Shown: positions 24,926-34,766, counted from the stretch's first letter. The stretch: DNA of 64,000 nucleotides from Candidatus Thalassarchaeaceae archaeon (GCA_029250605.1 JAQXEZ010000006.1:172956-236955); one strand, 5' to 3'. Notes: generated by a model from the letters alone, not told the origin. Numbers and translations: made by a program.

Positions 24926-25789
24926 ATGCATCCTCTTTCCAATGCCATCTTCGCCATCTCTGGAATAATGATTTTTGTCAGTATTCTTTTCATGGGAACG
25001 GGGACCACAATTCCACTATTTGACGCCCAAGAAGAGTCTGAGGTGGAATTCTTTTTTTCTGGAACGAGTACCATCCTAAACTTCGAACAGACCGAATCAG
25101 AAACCAACAATGGTTGGGCAATATACTCATTCGGACAATATTTGGATGACGATGGTGATGGGTACTGGGATGATTGTGAAATTCCACAGATTTCTCTCCT
25201 CAACGATTCAGATGTGGACTTCTTCTACCCTCAATGTGACAATTCCACTCAGAGGGAAGATGTGCCAGACATGATTTACGTTGGACAACTATGCCAAAAC
25301 CCATCCGATGCATCTTCATCTCGATGTACTGAAGGCAATTACACCTTCGAATCAGATGTCTTTGTAAGACTCTCACAGGAGTCCCAGGGAAGTGACGATA
25401 ACTCCCTATTTTCTCGTCTTATAGATTGGTTAATTGACGGCTTATCCACTGGTCGGACGATACTTTGTAGCGCCATCCCCTTGCTAATACTTGGGCTAGC
25501 AGCCTCACTCTTTCTTACCGATGAGGAAGAAGAAACCCCGAAAAAGACGAAAGGTAAACCAACTGCCGAATGGCGTGCCTACTCCCTCACTGGCCAGGAG
25601 AGGGGTGACGATGGCATCCCGAAGGCATTCAGCAGACACTCCGAGAAGAAGGACTTCAACAGGAAGCCTAGGAAGGGTAACGTCCGAGGAGGTGTTCACA
25701 AGACTGGGGGGCTATTCTTGGATGGATGGACTGATGCAGACTCCGATGCTGCATACAAGAAAAAGGTCAAGGATCGCCGAGAGAGATGA
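24926..25789 (+). CDS. Hypothetical membrane protein with DGDG-type acidic loop
   Basis: 287 residues. An N-terminal helix (FAISGIMIFVSILFMGTG) is followed by a predicted outside domain with an acidic metal-binding-like loop (YLDDDGDGYWDDCE) and four cysteines. A second helix is near residue 180 (TILCSAIPLLILGLAASLFL). A basic cytoplasmic tail follows (EEETPKKTKGK and a Lys/Arg-rich end). The DxDxDG-like loop resembles Ca2+-binding loops in other surface proteins here. No family recognised. Confidence 0.65.
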   Translation: MHPLSNAIFAISGIMIFVSILFMGTGTTIPLFDAQEESEVEFFFSGTSTILNFEQTESETNNGWAIYSFGQYLDDDGDGYWDDCEIPQISLLNDSDVDFFYPQCDNSTQREDVPDMIYVGQLCQNPSDASSSRCTEGNYTFESDVFVRLSQESQGSDDNSLFSRLIDWLIDGLSTGRTILCSAIPLLILGLAASLFLTDEEEETPKKTKGKPTAEWRAYSLTGQERGDDGIPKAFSRHSEKKDFNRKPRKGNVRGGVHKTGGLFLDGWTDADSDAAYKKKVKDRRER

Positions 25790-25790
25790 C

Positions 25791-25946
25791 TCATCGCAAG
25801 AGTGGAATCATCATCAAAAGAAATCCGATAATCACCATGGCGACTATTCCCCGACGAAGATATGTGAAAATGGAGTCTAGGACCATTCCGCTATACGGGT
25901 CCCGCCCCTTGCCGACATAGATTCGCCGTGGCTCTTCCTTTTCCAG
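25791..25946 (-). CDS. Candidate 51-residue small membrane protein (CTG start)
   Basis: Between nadE and the convergent membrane-protein gene, the minus strand holds an open frame of 51 codons. It reads from CTG at 25946, directly after an in-frame TAG, to TGA at 25791. The product has a charged start (EKEEPRRIYVGKGRDPY), an amphipathic part (MVLDSIFTYLRRG) and one strong membrane helix (IVAMVIIGFLLMMIPLL). A G-run precedes the CTG. An internal ATG at 25889 would give 31 residues that keep the helix. It starts 10 bases after nadE ends, so it could be the last gene of that unit. Function unknown. Confidence 0.45.
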   Translation of the reverse strand: MEKEEPRRIYVGKGRDPYSGMVLDSIFTYLRRGIVAMVIIGFLLMMIPLLR

Positions 25947-25956
25947 CTAAACCCCC

Positions 25957-26727
25957 CTAGTCTGTAGAATCCAGCTTGAATACTGGTATCGGGGCCATCT
26001 TGTGTGAGTTTGCCTCATGCAACCCTAAGTACAGGCTCATCACTTCCTTTTCACGATCGGTCATTTCCGAACCCGGGGGATTCTCCAACTCCCTCATCGC
26101 CCACTCCAACTCTTCGTAGGAAGCACCTATTTGCTCTTCATCGGTTCTCCCATCTTCCCACAACCCATCAGTCGGGGCCGCATCTAGGATTTCCTCGATT
26201 ACCCCCAACTCCTTTCCAATTGCAAACACATCAGATTTGTACAAATCCGCTATGGGGGAGATATCCACGCCCCCATCCCCGTATTTCGTGAAGAAGCCGA
26301 CTCCAAAGTCCTCAACCTTGTTCCCAGTCCCGATGACTATGCCGTTGTTTGAGCCAGCAATTGCATACAAGACCGTCATACGCAACCTGGCTCTGGAGTT
26401 TGCGAGGGATAATTCGGACAAACCACTCCCCATCTTCGAACAAAACTCATCGTAAGTCGAAGAAAGGTCGATTTTCTCCTCACTGACATTCGCCCATTTC
26501 GTTTTCAGCCATTCAATGTGACGTTCCGATAGTTCATTTTGCATTCTGTCTTGGTGGATTGGCATGTTCAGGACGATCGTGTCAATGCCAGTCATCGCCG
26601 ATATCGTAGATGTAACTGCGGAGTCCACACCCCCAGAAACTCCTACCACTAAGGCCCCTATCCCATTCTTTTTCGCATATTCTCCAATCCAGTCGGAGAT
26701 GTTCTCGGCTACATTGCTCCAATCCAT
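25957..26727 (-). CDS. nadE: NAD synthetase, ammonia-dependent type
   Basis: 256 residues without a glutaminase domain. The PP-loop is VVGVSGGVDSAV. Later motifs are NSRARLRMTVLYAIAG, VIGTGNKVEDFGVGFFTKYGDGGVD split over the substrate site, and PIADLYKSDVFAIGKELG. It amidates deamido-NAD with ammonia and ATP. It lies 9 bases downstream of the HMA-DUF4396 gene on the same strand. Confidence 0.95.
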   Translation of the reverse strand: MDWSNVAENISDWIGEYAKKNGIGALVVGVSGGVDSAVTSTISAMTGIDTIVLNMPIHQDRMQNELSERHIEWLKTKWANVSEEKIDLSSTYDEFCSKMGSGLSELSLANSRARLRMTVLYAIAGSNNGIVIGTGNKVEDFGVGFFTKYGDGGVDISPIADLYKSDVFAIGKELGVIEEILDAAPTDGLWEDGRTDEEQIGASYEELEWAMRELENPPGSEMTDREKEVMSLYLGLHEANSHKMAPIPVFKLDSTD

Positions 26728-26736
26728 AAGGGAACC

Positions 26737-27402
26737 TCAGTGACAAGCCACCCCGTACTTCTTCAACCTCCAGTAGTTGTAAGGCCAAGGGGTCAGGAAA
26801 CCTGCAATCAGCATCGGTACAATAACCCACCAAGTAAGATTAGCACCCCCAGTAAGTACAAAATCCACTACATTCATGGCAGCCTCCATGGATAACATTG
26901 AGATTAGCGACATCCCTATTGCAACGCGAAAGGCTTGGTAAAGAGGCATTTGATTTAGAAGAATGAATGTCTCAAGGGCGATAGAAGTCATAATTCCATT
27001 GAACATCGCTAGAGCCATAATCATCATGGCGCTAAAACCCGTTTCTGTGAATACGAATTGGAAAGCAGCTATGGTCCCGAAGTCTCCGATGCTACAGCCA
27101 ATTAGGCACCATTTTGTGTTGTTAGCCGACTGCCACCAGACGGCCCTATCTCTCCAATGAAATTCCTCTCCTCGGCCATCGACAGTGTATCCTGCTGTCC
27201 GTACTGCATCACTCAACTCCTCACTGGTCACACCTTCATGCCTGATCTCAGCACTCCCCTCCTGGTGGCTAACTACTGCTGAGATGACTCTAGGAAGGAC
27301 CTCTAGTGCCTCCTTAACTCGGTTGGAGCAACCGTCGCAAGTCATTCCATCGACTTCTAGATGAATCATCTCTGCCATGATTCCAACTGGTGCATGAGGC
27401 AT
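26737..27402 (-). CDS. Heavy-metal-associated (HMA) domain fused to DUF4396 membrane domain
   Basis: 221 residues. Residues about 10-75 form an HMA copper-chaperone-like domain with the ligand pair in GMTCDGCSNRVKEAL. The rest is a four-helix membrane module of the DUF4396 type, with GDFGTIAAFQFVF and a C-terminal PMLIAGFLTPWPYNYWRL. HMA domains bind Cu+ or Zn2+, so a metal transfer or sensing role at the membrane is plausible. The start may be the Met at 27378 (MAEMIHLEVDG), which matches HMA domain starts better. Confidence 0.8.
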   Translation of the reverse strand: MPHAPVGIMAEMIHLEVDGMTCDGCSNRVKEALEVLPRVISAVVSHQEGSAEIRHEGVTSEELSDAVRTAGYTVDGRGEEFHWRDRAVWWQSANNTKWCLIGCSIGDFGTIAAFQFVFTETGFSAMMIMALAMFNGIMTSIALETFILLNQMPLYQAFRVAIGMSLISMLSMEAAMNVVDFVLTGGANLTWWVIVPMLIAGFLTPWPYNYWRLKKYGVACH

Positions 27403-27482
27403 TTTAAGTCTTGCAATTTACAGCCTAATTGTCCCCTTGACCCCCCCTCAAGTTCAAGACGAACTTCTAGGTCGCTTGGCCG

Positions 27483-30400
27483 ATGAGCGTGCCCGTTTCC
27501 CCTGGCGAACTTGACCCGGTGGCACTAGAGAGCTCTTTGATGGGAATCTGGCAAGATGAGAAGACCTTCTCAAAATCTATTGAGTCCAGGAGGGAACTCA
27601 AGTCTCCGTTCACATTTTTGGAAGGTCCGCCAACTGCAAACGGCCGACCAGGGATTCATCACGTTCTTTCCCGTCTGTTCAAGGACATGGTCTGTAGATG
27701 GAAGTCGATGGAGGGGCACGTAGTAGAGAGAAAGGGAGGCTGGGACACACACGGACTACCTGTGGAAATAGAGGTCCAGAAGCAGTTGGATTTGATGTCC
27801 AACGAAGCCATCGAGAAATTTGGCATGGAGGCTTTCAACCAGAAGTGCAAGGAGAGTGTTTGGACCTATGAGGAGGCATGGAGGGAAATGACCGAGAGAA
27901 TGGGTTTCTGGGTTGACATGGAGGACCCATACGTCACTCTACAAGACGACTACATAGAATCAGCATGGTGGTCATTGAAACAGATGTTCGAAAAAGGCCT
28001 CCTATTCAGGGGCCACAAGGTCCTCCCATACTGTCCCCAAACCGGGACTAGTTACTCTACTCACGAGGTCTCCCAGGGATACAAGGAGGTCTCTGAGCCA
28101 GCAGTCTTCGTGAAATTCAAACTGGTGGACGAGGAAGCCTCCGTCTTGGCATGGACCACCACTCCCTGGACTCTGCCCGGAAATGTGGGCTTGGCCGTCG
28201 GGCCAGAGGTTACCTACTGCAGAGTCAGAGTTACGGAACCGCCCTCTGGGAAATGGGAAGGCAGAGGTGGTGCAGAGGTGGGTGAGGAACTAATCCTCGC
28301 TAAAGATCTGATTGGGAGCGTACTCAGGAATCATGCCGACATCGTCGATGAGTTCCCCGGAGCAGAGTTGGTGGGGAAGGCTTACGCTCCTCTCTTCCCC
28401 GGAGCAATTGAAAGAGGGGAATCCAAGGCGGCATGGACAATAGTCGCTGCGGATTTCGTCACAACCACGGACGGAACCGGCGTAGTCCATACCGCAGTAA
28501 TGTACGGTGAGGACGATTACAGGCTCGGGATGGAGGTAGGATTCCCGGCACAGCACACCGTCGGAATGGATGGCGCCTTCGTCGCGGGGGTTCACGAGCT
28601 TCTCGATGGCCGCTACGTCAAGGAGTGCGATGACGAGATCATCAACCTCCTGGAATCACAGGGGCTACTCTACAGGGAGCACGATTACACTCACGACTAT
28701 CCACACTGCTGGAGGACCGATCACCCTCTACTGTACTACGCGATGGACAGTTGGTTCGTCAGAATGACTGCGGTCAGGGAGCAGATCCTCTCCCACAACG
28801 CAAGCGTGGAGTGGGCCCCAGAATGGACTGGTACCAAGAGAATGGGAGAATGGCTCTCCAACATCAAGGACTGGGCAATAAGCCGAGAACGCTACTGGGG
28901 CACCCCAATCCCCGTCTGGATTTGCCCGGATTGCGGAACCGAGCACTGTGTCGGAAGCATCGAGGAGATGTCCTCGATGAAGACAGAGTCCTCGCCAACC
29001 CCTCCCGAGCTGCACAGGCCATATGTCGACGATGTCAGACTGTCCTGCCCATCGGATGGGTGCTCTGGAGAGATGGTAAGGGAGCCATATGTCATGGACT
29101 GCTGGTTCGACTCTGGCTGTGCCTCGTTCGCCCAGTGGCACTATCCCTTCGAGAATGAGGATCTATTCTCTGGCTCCTTCCCAGTCGACTACATCTGCGA
29201 GGCAGTCGATCAGACTAGGGGGTGGTTCTACTCTCTGCTAGCCGTCGCTACTACCGTGTTCGACGAGCCTTGCTTCAGAAGATGCCTTTCACTCGGACAC
29301 ATACTTGACAAGGATGGAAAGAAAATGAGCAAGTCCAGGGGCAACGTCGTCAATCCGTGGGATCACTTCAGCAAGGAGGGGGCTGACTCGATAAGGTGGT
29401 ACATGACCACCCAGAGTGCCCCTTGGTCCCCTACTAATTTCGATCCCAATGGAGTTCGGGAGTCATATGCCAAGATGTTCCTGACTCTGTGGAATGTCTA
29501 TCGATTCCATTCCGATTACGCTGCACTCGATGACTTCGACCCAGAAGACGAATCGGGGATGGTCAACCCTTCCGACAGAAGCCCGCTGGATAGGTGGATA
29601 CTTTCGAAAGTAACAGAAATGGCAGACGATTTCCATCAGAATTTCGTATCTTGGGACTTTCATAAGGCTGGTAGAGGGTTGGAGGACTTCGTAGTTAACG
29701 ATCTCTCAAACTGGTATGTTAGGAGATCCCGGAGGAGGCTGTGGGAAGAGTCGGACAGCAATGACAAGAGGGCATGCCAGCACACCCTGCACGAAGTACT
29801 GCTGATTGTATGCAGACTGATGGCACCAATATCCCCATTCATGCCTGATGAGATTCACAGATCCCTCACCGGTTCCTCAGTCCATTTGGCAGACTGGCCA
29901 ACTGGCTCGGGTCTAGTAAACAGGGACCTCCCTGACCGAGATTTTGGAATCGAGCAGGAAATGTCACTCGTCCGATCCCTTGCCGAGGCTGGTAGGAGGA
30001 TCCGAGTCGAATCCAACAGGAGGCAACGACTCCCCTGTCAAACAGGATGGATTGTGGGCGGTCCCGACATCTCCAGATTCAACGACATTCTCGCGGAGGA
30101 ACTCAACGTAGAGGTCCTAACCACCGAGTCCGACCTAGATGCCTTCCAGAAGATCGTTCTGGAGCCAAACAGAAAGGTTCTGGGTGCAAAGTGCCGTTCC
30201 GACCTCCCTTCCGTTCTAGCCCAGCTGGATTTGGCCAACCCGGAGGAGCTCTTGCTCGAGATCGAGGCAGGCATAGCCGCCCTGGGGGGATATGAGATCA
30301 CAATGGATGACATTGAGATTAGGAGGGCGGAGAAAGAAGGGTTCGCCGCCAAGACTCTTTCATTCGAAGAGGGGGACGTTTCGATCGTCCTCGATATGCA

Positions 30401-30665
30401 CACAGATTCGAACCTCCTATCCAAGGGTCTGGCTAGAGACATCACACGCAGAATCCAAGCCAAGCGCAAGGAAATGGACCTCCAAGTCGAATCTTCGATC
30501 AGCCTGTCGGTGTGGATCGATGGAATCGAATTGGAAAACAGTGACTGGGAGCATGTGACAACAGAAACGAGGGCAGGCAAACACTCCCTGAATGAGGGCA
30601 AACCATCCAGTGGTGCAGACATCTTCGAGGTCGACGGTACCACTGTATCATTCGAGATTCAGTAA
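27483..30665 (+). CDS. ileS: Isoleucyl-tRNA synthetase
   Basis: 1060 residues, the length of the archaeal/eukaryal-type enzyme. The HIGH-like motif is in PPTANGRPGIHHVLSRLFKD; the editing domain has WTTTPWTLPGNVGLAVG and DGTGVVHTAVMYGEDDY; the KMSKS loop is GKKMSKSRGNVVNPWDHF at about residue 614. The C-terminal anticodon-binding part is intact (WYVRRSRRRLW). It charges tRNA-Ile with isoleucine. Its stop abuts the stop of the convergent lipoprotein gene. Confidence 0.97.
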   Translation: MSVPVSPGELDPVALESSLMGIWQDEKTFSKSIESRRELKSPFTFLEGPPTANGRPGIHHVLSRLFKDMVCRWKSMEGHVVERKGGWDTHGLPVEIEVQKQLDLMSNEAIEKFGMEAFNQKCKESVWTYEEAWREMTERMGFWVDMEDPYVTLQDDYIESAWWSLKQMFEKGLLFRGHKVLPYCPQTGTSYSTHEVSQGYKEVSEPAVFVKFKLVDEEASVLAWTTTPWTLPGNVGLAVGPEVTYCRVRVTEPPSGKWEGRGGAEVGEELILAKDLIGSVLRNHADIVDEFPGAELVGKAYAPLFPGAIERGESKAAWTIVAADFVTTTDGTGVVHTAVMYGEDDYRLGMEVGFPAQHTVGMDGAFVAGVHELLDGRYVKECDDEIINLLESQGLLYREHDYTHDYPHCWRTDHPLLYYAMDSWFVRMTAVREQILSHNASVEWAPEWTGTKRMGEWLSNIKDWAISRERYWGTPIPVWICPDCGTEHCVGSIEEMSSMKTESSPTPPELHRPYVDDVRLSCPSDGCSGEMVREPYVMDCWFDSGCASFAQWHYPFENEDLFSGSFPVDYICEAVDQTRGWFYSLLAVATTVFDEPCFRRCLSLGHILDKDGKKMSKSRGNVVNPWDHFSKEGADSIRWYMTTQSAPWSPTNFDPNGVRESYAKMFLTLWNVYRFHSDYAALDDFDPEDESGMVNPSDRSPLDRWILSKVTEMADDFHQNFVSWDFHKAGRGLEDFVVNDLSNWYVRRSRRRLWEESDSNDKRACQHTLHEVLLIVCRLMAPISPFMPDEIHRSLTGSSVHLADWPTGSGLVNRDLPDRDFGIEQEMSLVRSLAEAGRRIRVESNRRQRLPCQTGWIVGGPDISRFNDILAEELNVEVLTTESDLDAFQKIVLEPNRKVLGAKCRSDLPSVLAQLDLANPEELLLEIEAGIAALGGYEITMDDIEIRRAEKEGFAAKTLSFEEGDVSIVLDMHTDSNLLSKGLARDITRRIQAKRKEMDLQVESSISLSVWIDGIELENSDWEHVTTETRAGKHSLNEGKPSSGADIFEVDGTTVSFEIQ

Positions 30666-32111
30666 TCAGGCCATTGTTCCAACCAAGAGATATGACTCCG
30701 GCAGGAACATCTCGACACCGAACAAGGGATCTGGATCCGTCGAATCATGGTATGCGATGAATGAACCCCCGTCGGGCAGAATGCCCATGCTGGCAAAGTC
30801 GAACCTGATGTCATTACCCGCTCCCGATGTCGAGTCAAGATCGCCCTGTCCTAGGTAGGTGAGCATGTCTGGTTCCAAGCTCTGTGAGAATCCTCGGACG
30901 TGGTAGGCTACATCGACATCGGGCCCATCAGAACTTTGGAACCTCACGTTCAGAACGAAAAGATCGTGCACACCGCTGGAGTGGAACTCCCACTCCTCGA
31001 TTTCCGTAGCCTTCTCTGAAAGATTGTAGGTACTGTTCCCCCACGTCTCCCCCCCATCCCAAGAAATCATGTGCATCAGTGAGGTCTGTCCTGCAGTGAC
31101 GCAATGGAGAGCAGTCGAGGAGTCAAATGAGCAGTACTGGGATGGTAGCGAGGAACCATTCAGAGTCACCCCAGTCCACCAGTTAAGGGACGTGTCAAGA
31201 TAGGCATCACTGCCATCTAGGAAGTAACTTGGGAAATAGAGTCCTCCCGATGGGACAGGGAAAGAGCGCATCTCTTTGTGCGGCTTCGTGAAGTCCCACT
31301 CCTGTCCAAGACTCTCGGGATTAAGATCCACTTCCATCACATCGAGGCTTTCATCCCTGTCCGGGAATCCGAAGTAGTCGTAGTTCAGACCATCGGTGGA
31401 AATCTGCCCACCGACGTTCTGAACCTGGTGCCAGAAGTTGGAAATTACCAAACTCGCCCATGGGCCGTTTCCATACAGCCCCCCATTGATGGGGCCGACA
31501 ACCTCAACCTGCCAAGAGCGATCGTAGAATGGCTCTGGAGTCCTGTTGAAGCACCAGCTCCACTCTTCATCCTCTGCATCGTAGAAGAAGGCATAGAACT
31601 GATCCGCTCCACTGGTACTGGGATAAGGAAACCACCCCATTGCAATCAAGTCACCATTTGTCGCTTGTACTATGCTCCCTTCTCCAAGACCTTCTTGCCC
31701 CGGGACCGTCGGCTTAGGCTCCATGCATCCTATCTGGGAGAAAATCGAGGGCCGATACTCTTGCCAAGTAAGACCCCTGTCCTCTGACCATGTGGGATAC
31801 TCCCCTCCGAAGTTTAGGATCCAACCTTCTTTTGTTGCTGCTAGGTAGTGCTCACAGCAGTTCCCCCCGTGCTCATTGCCAAAGACCGTCCAAGTGGCGT
31901 TCCCCCATGTCTGATTCTCTACCGGATCAGCTACTACGAAATCCCTAGGATCTTCATGCCCACTAGGATCAATCAGGTAGAAACCACTATCCCAATCCCA
32001 CCAGTCTTCGTAACCCCTAGCTTCATCGATAATGTCAAGACAGCCTGGGAAAATGAACATCAATGACATAGCTAAGGAGGCTATCGAACGTCTATATGCC
32101 AATGTGAGCAC
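30666..32111 (-). CDS. Secreted lipoprotein with Asp-box (BNR) propeller repeats
   Basis: 481 residues. An N-terminal lipoprotein signal ends in FPGC. At least two Asp-box motifs are visible (SEDRGLTWQEY and SWDGGETWGNSTY), spaced through a Trp- and Gly-rich beta protein, as in sialidase-fold propellers. The catalytic Arg triad of true sialidases is not evident, so I call only the fold. It presumably sits outside the cell and binds or degrades polymers. Confidence 0.7.
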   Translation of the reverse strand: MLTLAYRRSIASLAMSLMFIFPGCLDIIDEARGYEDWWDWDSGFYLIDPSGHEDPRDFVVADPVENQTWGNATWTVFGNEHGGNCCEHYLAATKEGWILNFGGEYPTWSEDRGLTWQEYRPSIFSQIGCMEPKPTVPGQEGLGEGSIVQATNGDLIAMGWFPYPSTSGADQFYAFFYDAEDEEWSWCFNRTPEPFYDRSWQVEVVGPINGGLYGNGPWASLVISNFWHQVQNVGGQISTDGLNYDYFGFPDRDESLDVMEVDLNPESLGQEWDFTKPHKEMRSFPVPSGGLYFPSYFLDGSDAYLDTSLNWWTGVTLNGSSLPSQYCSFDSSTALHCVTAGQTSLMHMISWDGGETWGNSTYNLSEKATEIEEWEFHSSGVHDLFVLNVRFQSSDGPDVDVAYHVRGFSQSLEPDMLTYLGQGDLDSTSGAGNDIRFDFASMGILPDGGSFIAYHDSTDPDPLFGVEMFLPESYLLVGTMA

Positions 32112-32159
32112 GATTTGCCGTCATGGTCGTATTATATCGCACTTTCACAGAATTGATGT

Positions 32160-33593
32160 CTACTCAATCTTCCACGTGACCCCATCAGGACCATCTTCCA
32201 CAACAACTCCCATCTCTGCTAATTCGTCCCGAATTTCATCAGCCCGAGCCCAATCCTTGGCCGTCCTCGCGTCCTCCCTCTCACCTAGAAGACCCTCGAC
32301 TTTCGGGGCGATTCCGCCTTTAACATCCTCATGGCTTTCCATTCTAGCTAGTATTTCCTCATCGGTCGGCAGTAATCCGAGAACATCTCCAGCGAATTCC
32401 GAAATCCAACCGACGGCTCCTGAGATTCTTCCTTCGTATCCACCCGAGTTAAGTAGTCCTCGTAGCCACTTGGTTACCACCTGAACCTCTACTAGTGCAA
32501 CTCTGGTATTGAAGTCATCATTCATGCCCTCTTCGAGCCTCTTGGCTGCATCTGTTAGTTCCGGAAAGTCCCCCCACGCTCCACTACCATGTCTGGACAA
32601 ACCCTCTCCATAGCAACTGAGGAGTCGATTATGATGACTCTCTGAGTCATCAATCATGACTTGTTTGAAGTCGACGGGTTGTCGGTACGGCGCGTTAATC
32701 AACGTATATCTCAAGACTAGCGGGTCTACATGTTCCAATGCTTCAGAGATTGTCCAGAAATTCCCCAGAGACTTGCTCATCTTCTCCCCATCGATGTTTA
32801 TCATTCCATTGTGAATCCAATACTGAACTACTGGATCATGTCCCAGACAACACTCAGACTGGAATATCTCAGCCTCGTGATGGGGGAAAATCAAGTCCGA
32901 ACCACCTCCATGGATATCGAATCTCTCCCCTAGGTGCTTGAGTGACATTGCAGAGCACTCGATGTGCCAACCAGGCCTCCCATCACCCCACGGACTTTCC
33001 CAGAACGGCTCATCTGGCTTAGCCATCTTCCATAGGGCGAAATCCCGATGGTCCTTCTTGCCGGAACCGGTCTTATCCACTCTCCCACCGGCCCCTGATC
33101 TAACCATCTCCAGGGTTTGTCCAGTAAGTTGTCCGTACTTCTCTGGTGACGTGTCAATCTCGAAGTAAACCCCGTCCTCAGCGAGATATGCATTCCCCTT
33201 CTCGATCAGTGTCTCTATCATCCCAATGATTTCCGGTATCACCTCGGTTACTCTGGGATAAGCATCCGCCCTAATCACGTTAAGGGAATCCATTGATTCA
33301 AAATAATCGGCAATATTCCTGTTCGCCACTTCCAGGAAATCAACGCCCTCTTCATTGGCGGCAGCAATTATCTTGTCATCCACATCAGTGAAGTTAGTGA
33401 TATAACTCACTTCGAATCCACTTTTTCTGAGCCATCTCACTATTATGTCGAAGGAAATTGCCTGTCTGGCATGCCCAATGTGACTCGGCGAGTAGGGAGT
33501 AATTCCACATGCGTAGAGGCCGACCTTGCCTTCCTCGATTGTGACCAATTCCCTCTTTTTTCGAGAACGAGTGTCGTAAACCCTCACTGCCAC
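32160..33593 (-). CDS. cysS: Cysteinyl-tRNA synthetase
   Basis: 477 residues. The zinc/HIGH region is YACGITPYSPSHIGHARQAI. Other zinc ligands are in WHIECSAMSLKHLG and FPHHEAEIFQSECCLG. The KMSKS loop is GEKMSKSLGNFWTISEAL. The C-terminal DALR-type helical domain follows, ending VVVEDGPDGVTWKIE. It charges tRNA-Cys, so this organism does not depend only on the SepRS/SepCysS route. It is 26 bases after the amidotransferase gene. Confidence 0.97.
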   Translation of the reverse strand: MAVRVYDTRSRKKRELVTIEEGKVGLYACGITPYSPSHIGHARQAISFDIIVRWLRKSGFEVSYITNFTDVDDKIIAAANEEGVDFLEVANRNIADYFESMDSLNVIRADAYPRVTEVIPEIIGMIETLIEKGNAYLAEDGVYFEIDTSPEKYGQLTGQTLEMVRSGAGGRVDKTGSGKKDHRDFALWKMAKPDEPFWESPWGDGRPGWHIECSAMSLKHLGERFDIHGGGSDLIFPHHEAEIFQSECCLGHDPVVQYWIHNGMINIDGEKMSKSLGNFWTISEALEHVDPLVLRYTLINAPYRQPVDFKQVMIDDSESHHNRLLSCYGEGLSRHGSGAWGDFPELTDAAKRLEEGMNDDFNTRVALVEVQVVTKWLRGLLNSGGYEGRISGAVGWISEFAGDVLGLLPTDEEILARMESHEDVKGGIAPKVEGLLGEREDARTAKDWARADEIRDELAEMGVVVEDGPDGVTWKIE

Positions 33594-33619
33594 TACCTAT
33601 TGACGTAGCACTTCGAACA

Positions 33620-34309
33620 TCAACCCCTCGCTGCTTCGATAAGGCCAGAGAATAGTAAGTCATGCCCCTTTCTTTCAGGATGCCACTGGACTCCAATACA
33701 GAATTTTTTGTCCCCCCTCTCAACCCCTTCTATCAGGCCATCGTGCTCGGCCCTAGCAGAAATCTCCAAACTTCCAGCATCAGAAACCCCTTGGTGATGT
33801 AGTGAGTTAACAGTAAATGAACCTCCCATTAGGCTGGATAGGTGTGTACCTTCCTCGACAATCACTCCATGCTCTGTAGACTCTCCAGCGAACCCGCCGT
33901 GCCCCTCGTGTCCCGGTGTGGTGTCAAGATGCTGGTGCATCTTGCCCCCATGAACAACACTGAGGATTTGCATCCCTCTGCAAATTCCCAGTAGGGGGAT
34001 GTCCCTGTCAATTGCTCCCTTGATCAAGCCCATTTCGGAAAAATCCTGCTCTGGGTAGTACTCCGTCGTCATAGGCTCGGGATCTTTCCCGTAGCTCGCC
34101 GGAGAAATGTCCGGGCCTCCAGCCACTATTAGGCCGCCAATAGAATCCAAGAGGGCCGTCATGTCTCCTGCTGGCGGGATGATTAGGGGGGCTCCTCCTG
34201 CTTTTTTGACCATGGAGATGTAAGCCGATGGCAGAATCGCAGCATCCCTCGTCCAATTCCCATAGGAGGCTTCTTTGACGAAGCACGTAATGCCAATCAC
34301 CGGCTTCAT
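33620..34309 (-). CDS. Peptidase C26/class I glutamine amidotransferase (PuuD-like)
   Basis: 229 residues. The N-terminal PVIGITCFVKEASYGNW and VAGGPDISPASYG, the nucleophile LLGICRGMQILSVVHGG, SLHHQGV and GVQWHPER with the catalytic His/Glu are typical of gamma-glutamyl hydrolases of the PuuD family. It probably cleaves a gamma-glutamyl amide. It overlaps the upstream membrane-protein gene by 4 bases, so they are coupled. Confidence 0.88.
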   Translation of the reverse strand: MKPVIGITCFVKEASYGNWTRDAAILPSAYISMVKKAGGAPLIIPPAGDMTALLDSIGGLIVAGGPDISPASYGKDPEPMTTEYYPEQDFSEMGLIKGAIDRDIPLLGICRGMQILSVVHGGKMHQHLDTTPGHEGHGGFAGESTEHGVIVEEGTHLSSLMGGSFTVNSLHHQGVSDAGSLEISARAEHDGLIEGVERGDKKFCIGVQWHPERKGHDLLFSGLIEAARG

Positions 34310-34716
34310 TCTACCACCGAAGATTCTCGCTGCATGCGAGCATGCCTGAATGATTTTATTCCCACTATTGTGAATGAGATTCCCACCTGGAGGAGGAGGA
34401 GGTGAGAAACAATTGCCAATCCAGACATCCCTCCAAATCCAGTAACTACCCTCGCTCCACCTAATGCCATGATCAGAGCCAATACCATGCTGGCGTGCAT
34501 GTAGTGGTGTCTGTTGGAGGGGTTACTCTCGGACAGAAAACCGAGTAGAAGCATTGGGATGCCCATGAATGCAGGAATCAGGGCAGTAGGTGATGGGGGG
34601 TCCGAGCTTTGGACGAAGTAAGCAATCACCCCCCATACGGATAGAACTACGCCATTCAGAATTGCAATTCGGGGAACACTCATCCCGAGCATTCTGAACT
34701 CTTCGCCCATGGACAA
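34306..34716 (-). CDS. Small four-helix membrane protein, unknown
   Basis: 136 residues with four hydrophobic segments (IAILNGVVLSVWGVIAYFV, TALIPAFMGIPMLLLGFL, HASMVLALIMALGG, AIVSHLLLLQVGISFTIVGI). A His-rich turn (NRHHYMHAS) starts the third helix. It precedes the C26 amidotransferase with a 4-base overlap. No family recognised. Confidence 0.65.
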   Translation of the reverse strand: MSMGEEFRMLGMSVPRIAILNGVVLSVWGVIAYFVQSSDPPSPTALIPAFMGIPMLLLGFLSESNPSNRHHYMHASMVLALIMALGGARVVTGFGGMSGLAIVSHLLLLQVGISFTIVGIKSFRHARMQRESSVVE

Positions 34717-34766
34717 TCCCAGAGGAAGAGACTAATGATTGTCACGCTCACAAAATCTGACTCTGC

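Noticed and set aside
25786..25920. 44-codon plus-strand frame overlapping the preceding stop (ATGA)
   Set aside because: Basic, low-quality translation with no domain; the minus-strand 51-codon frame in the same gap is more protein-like.
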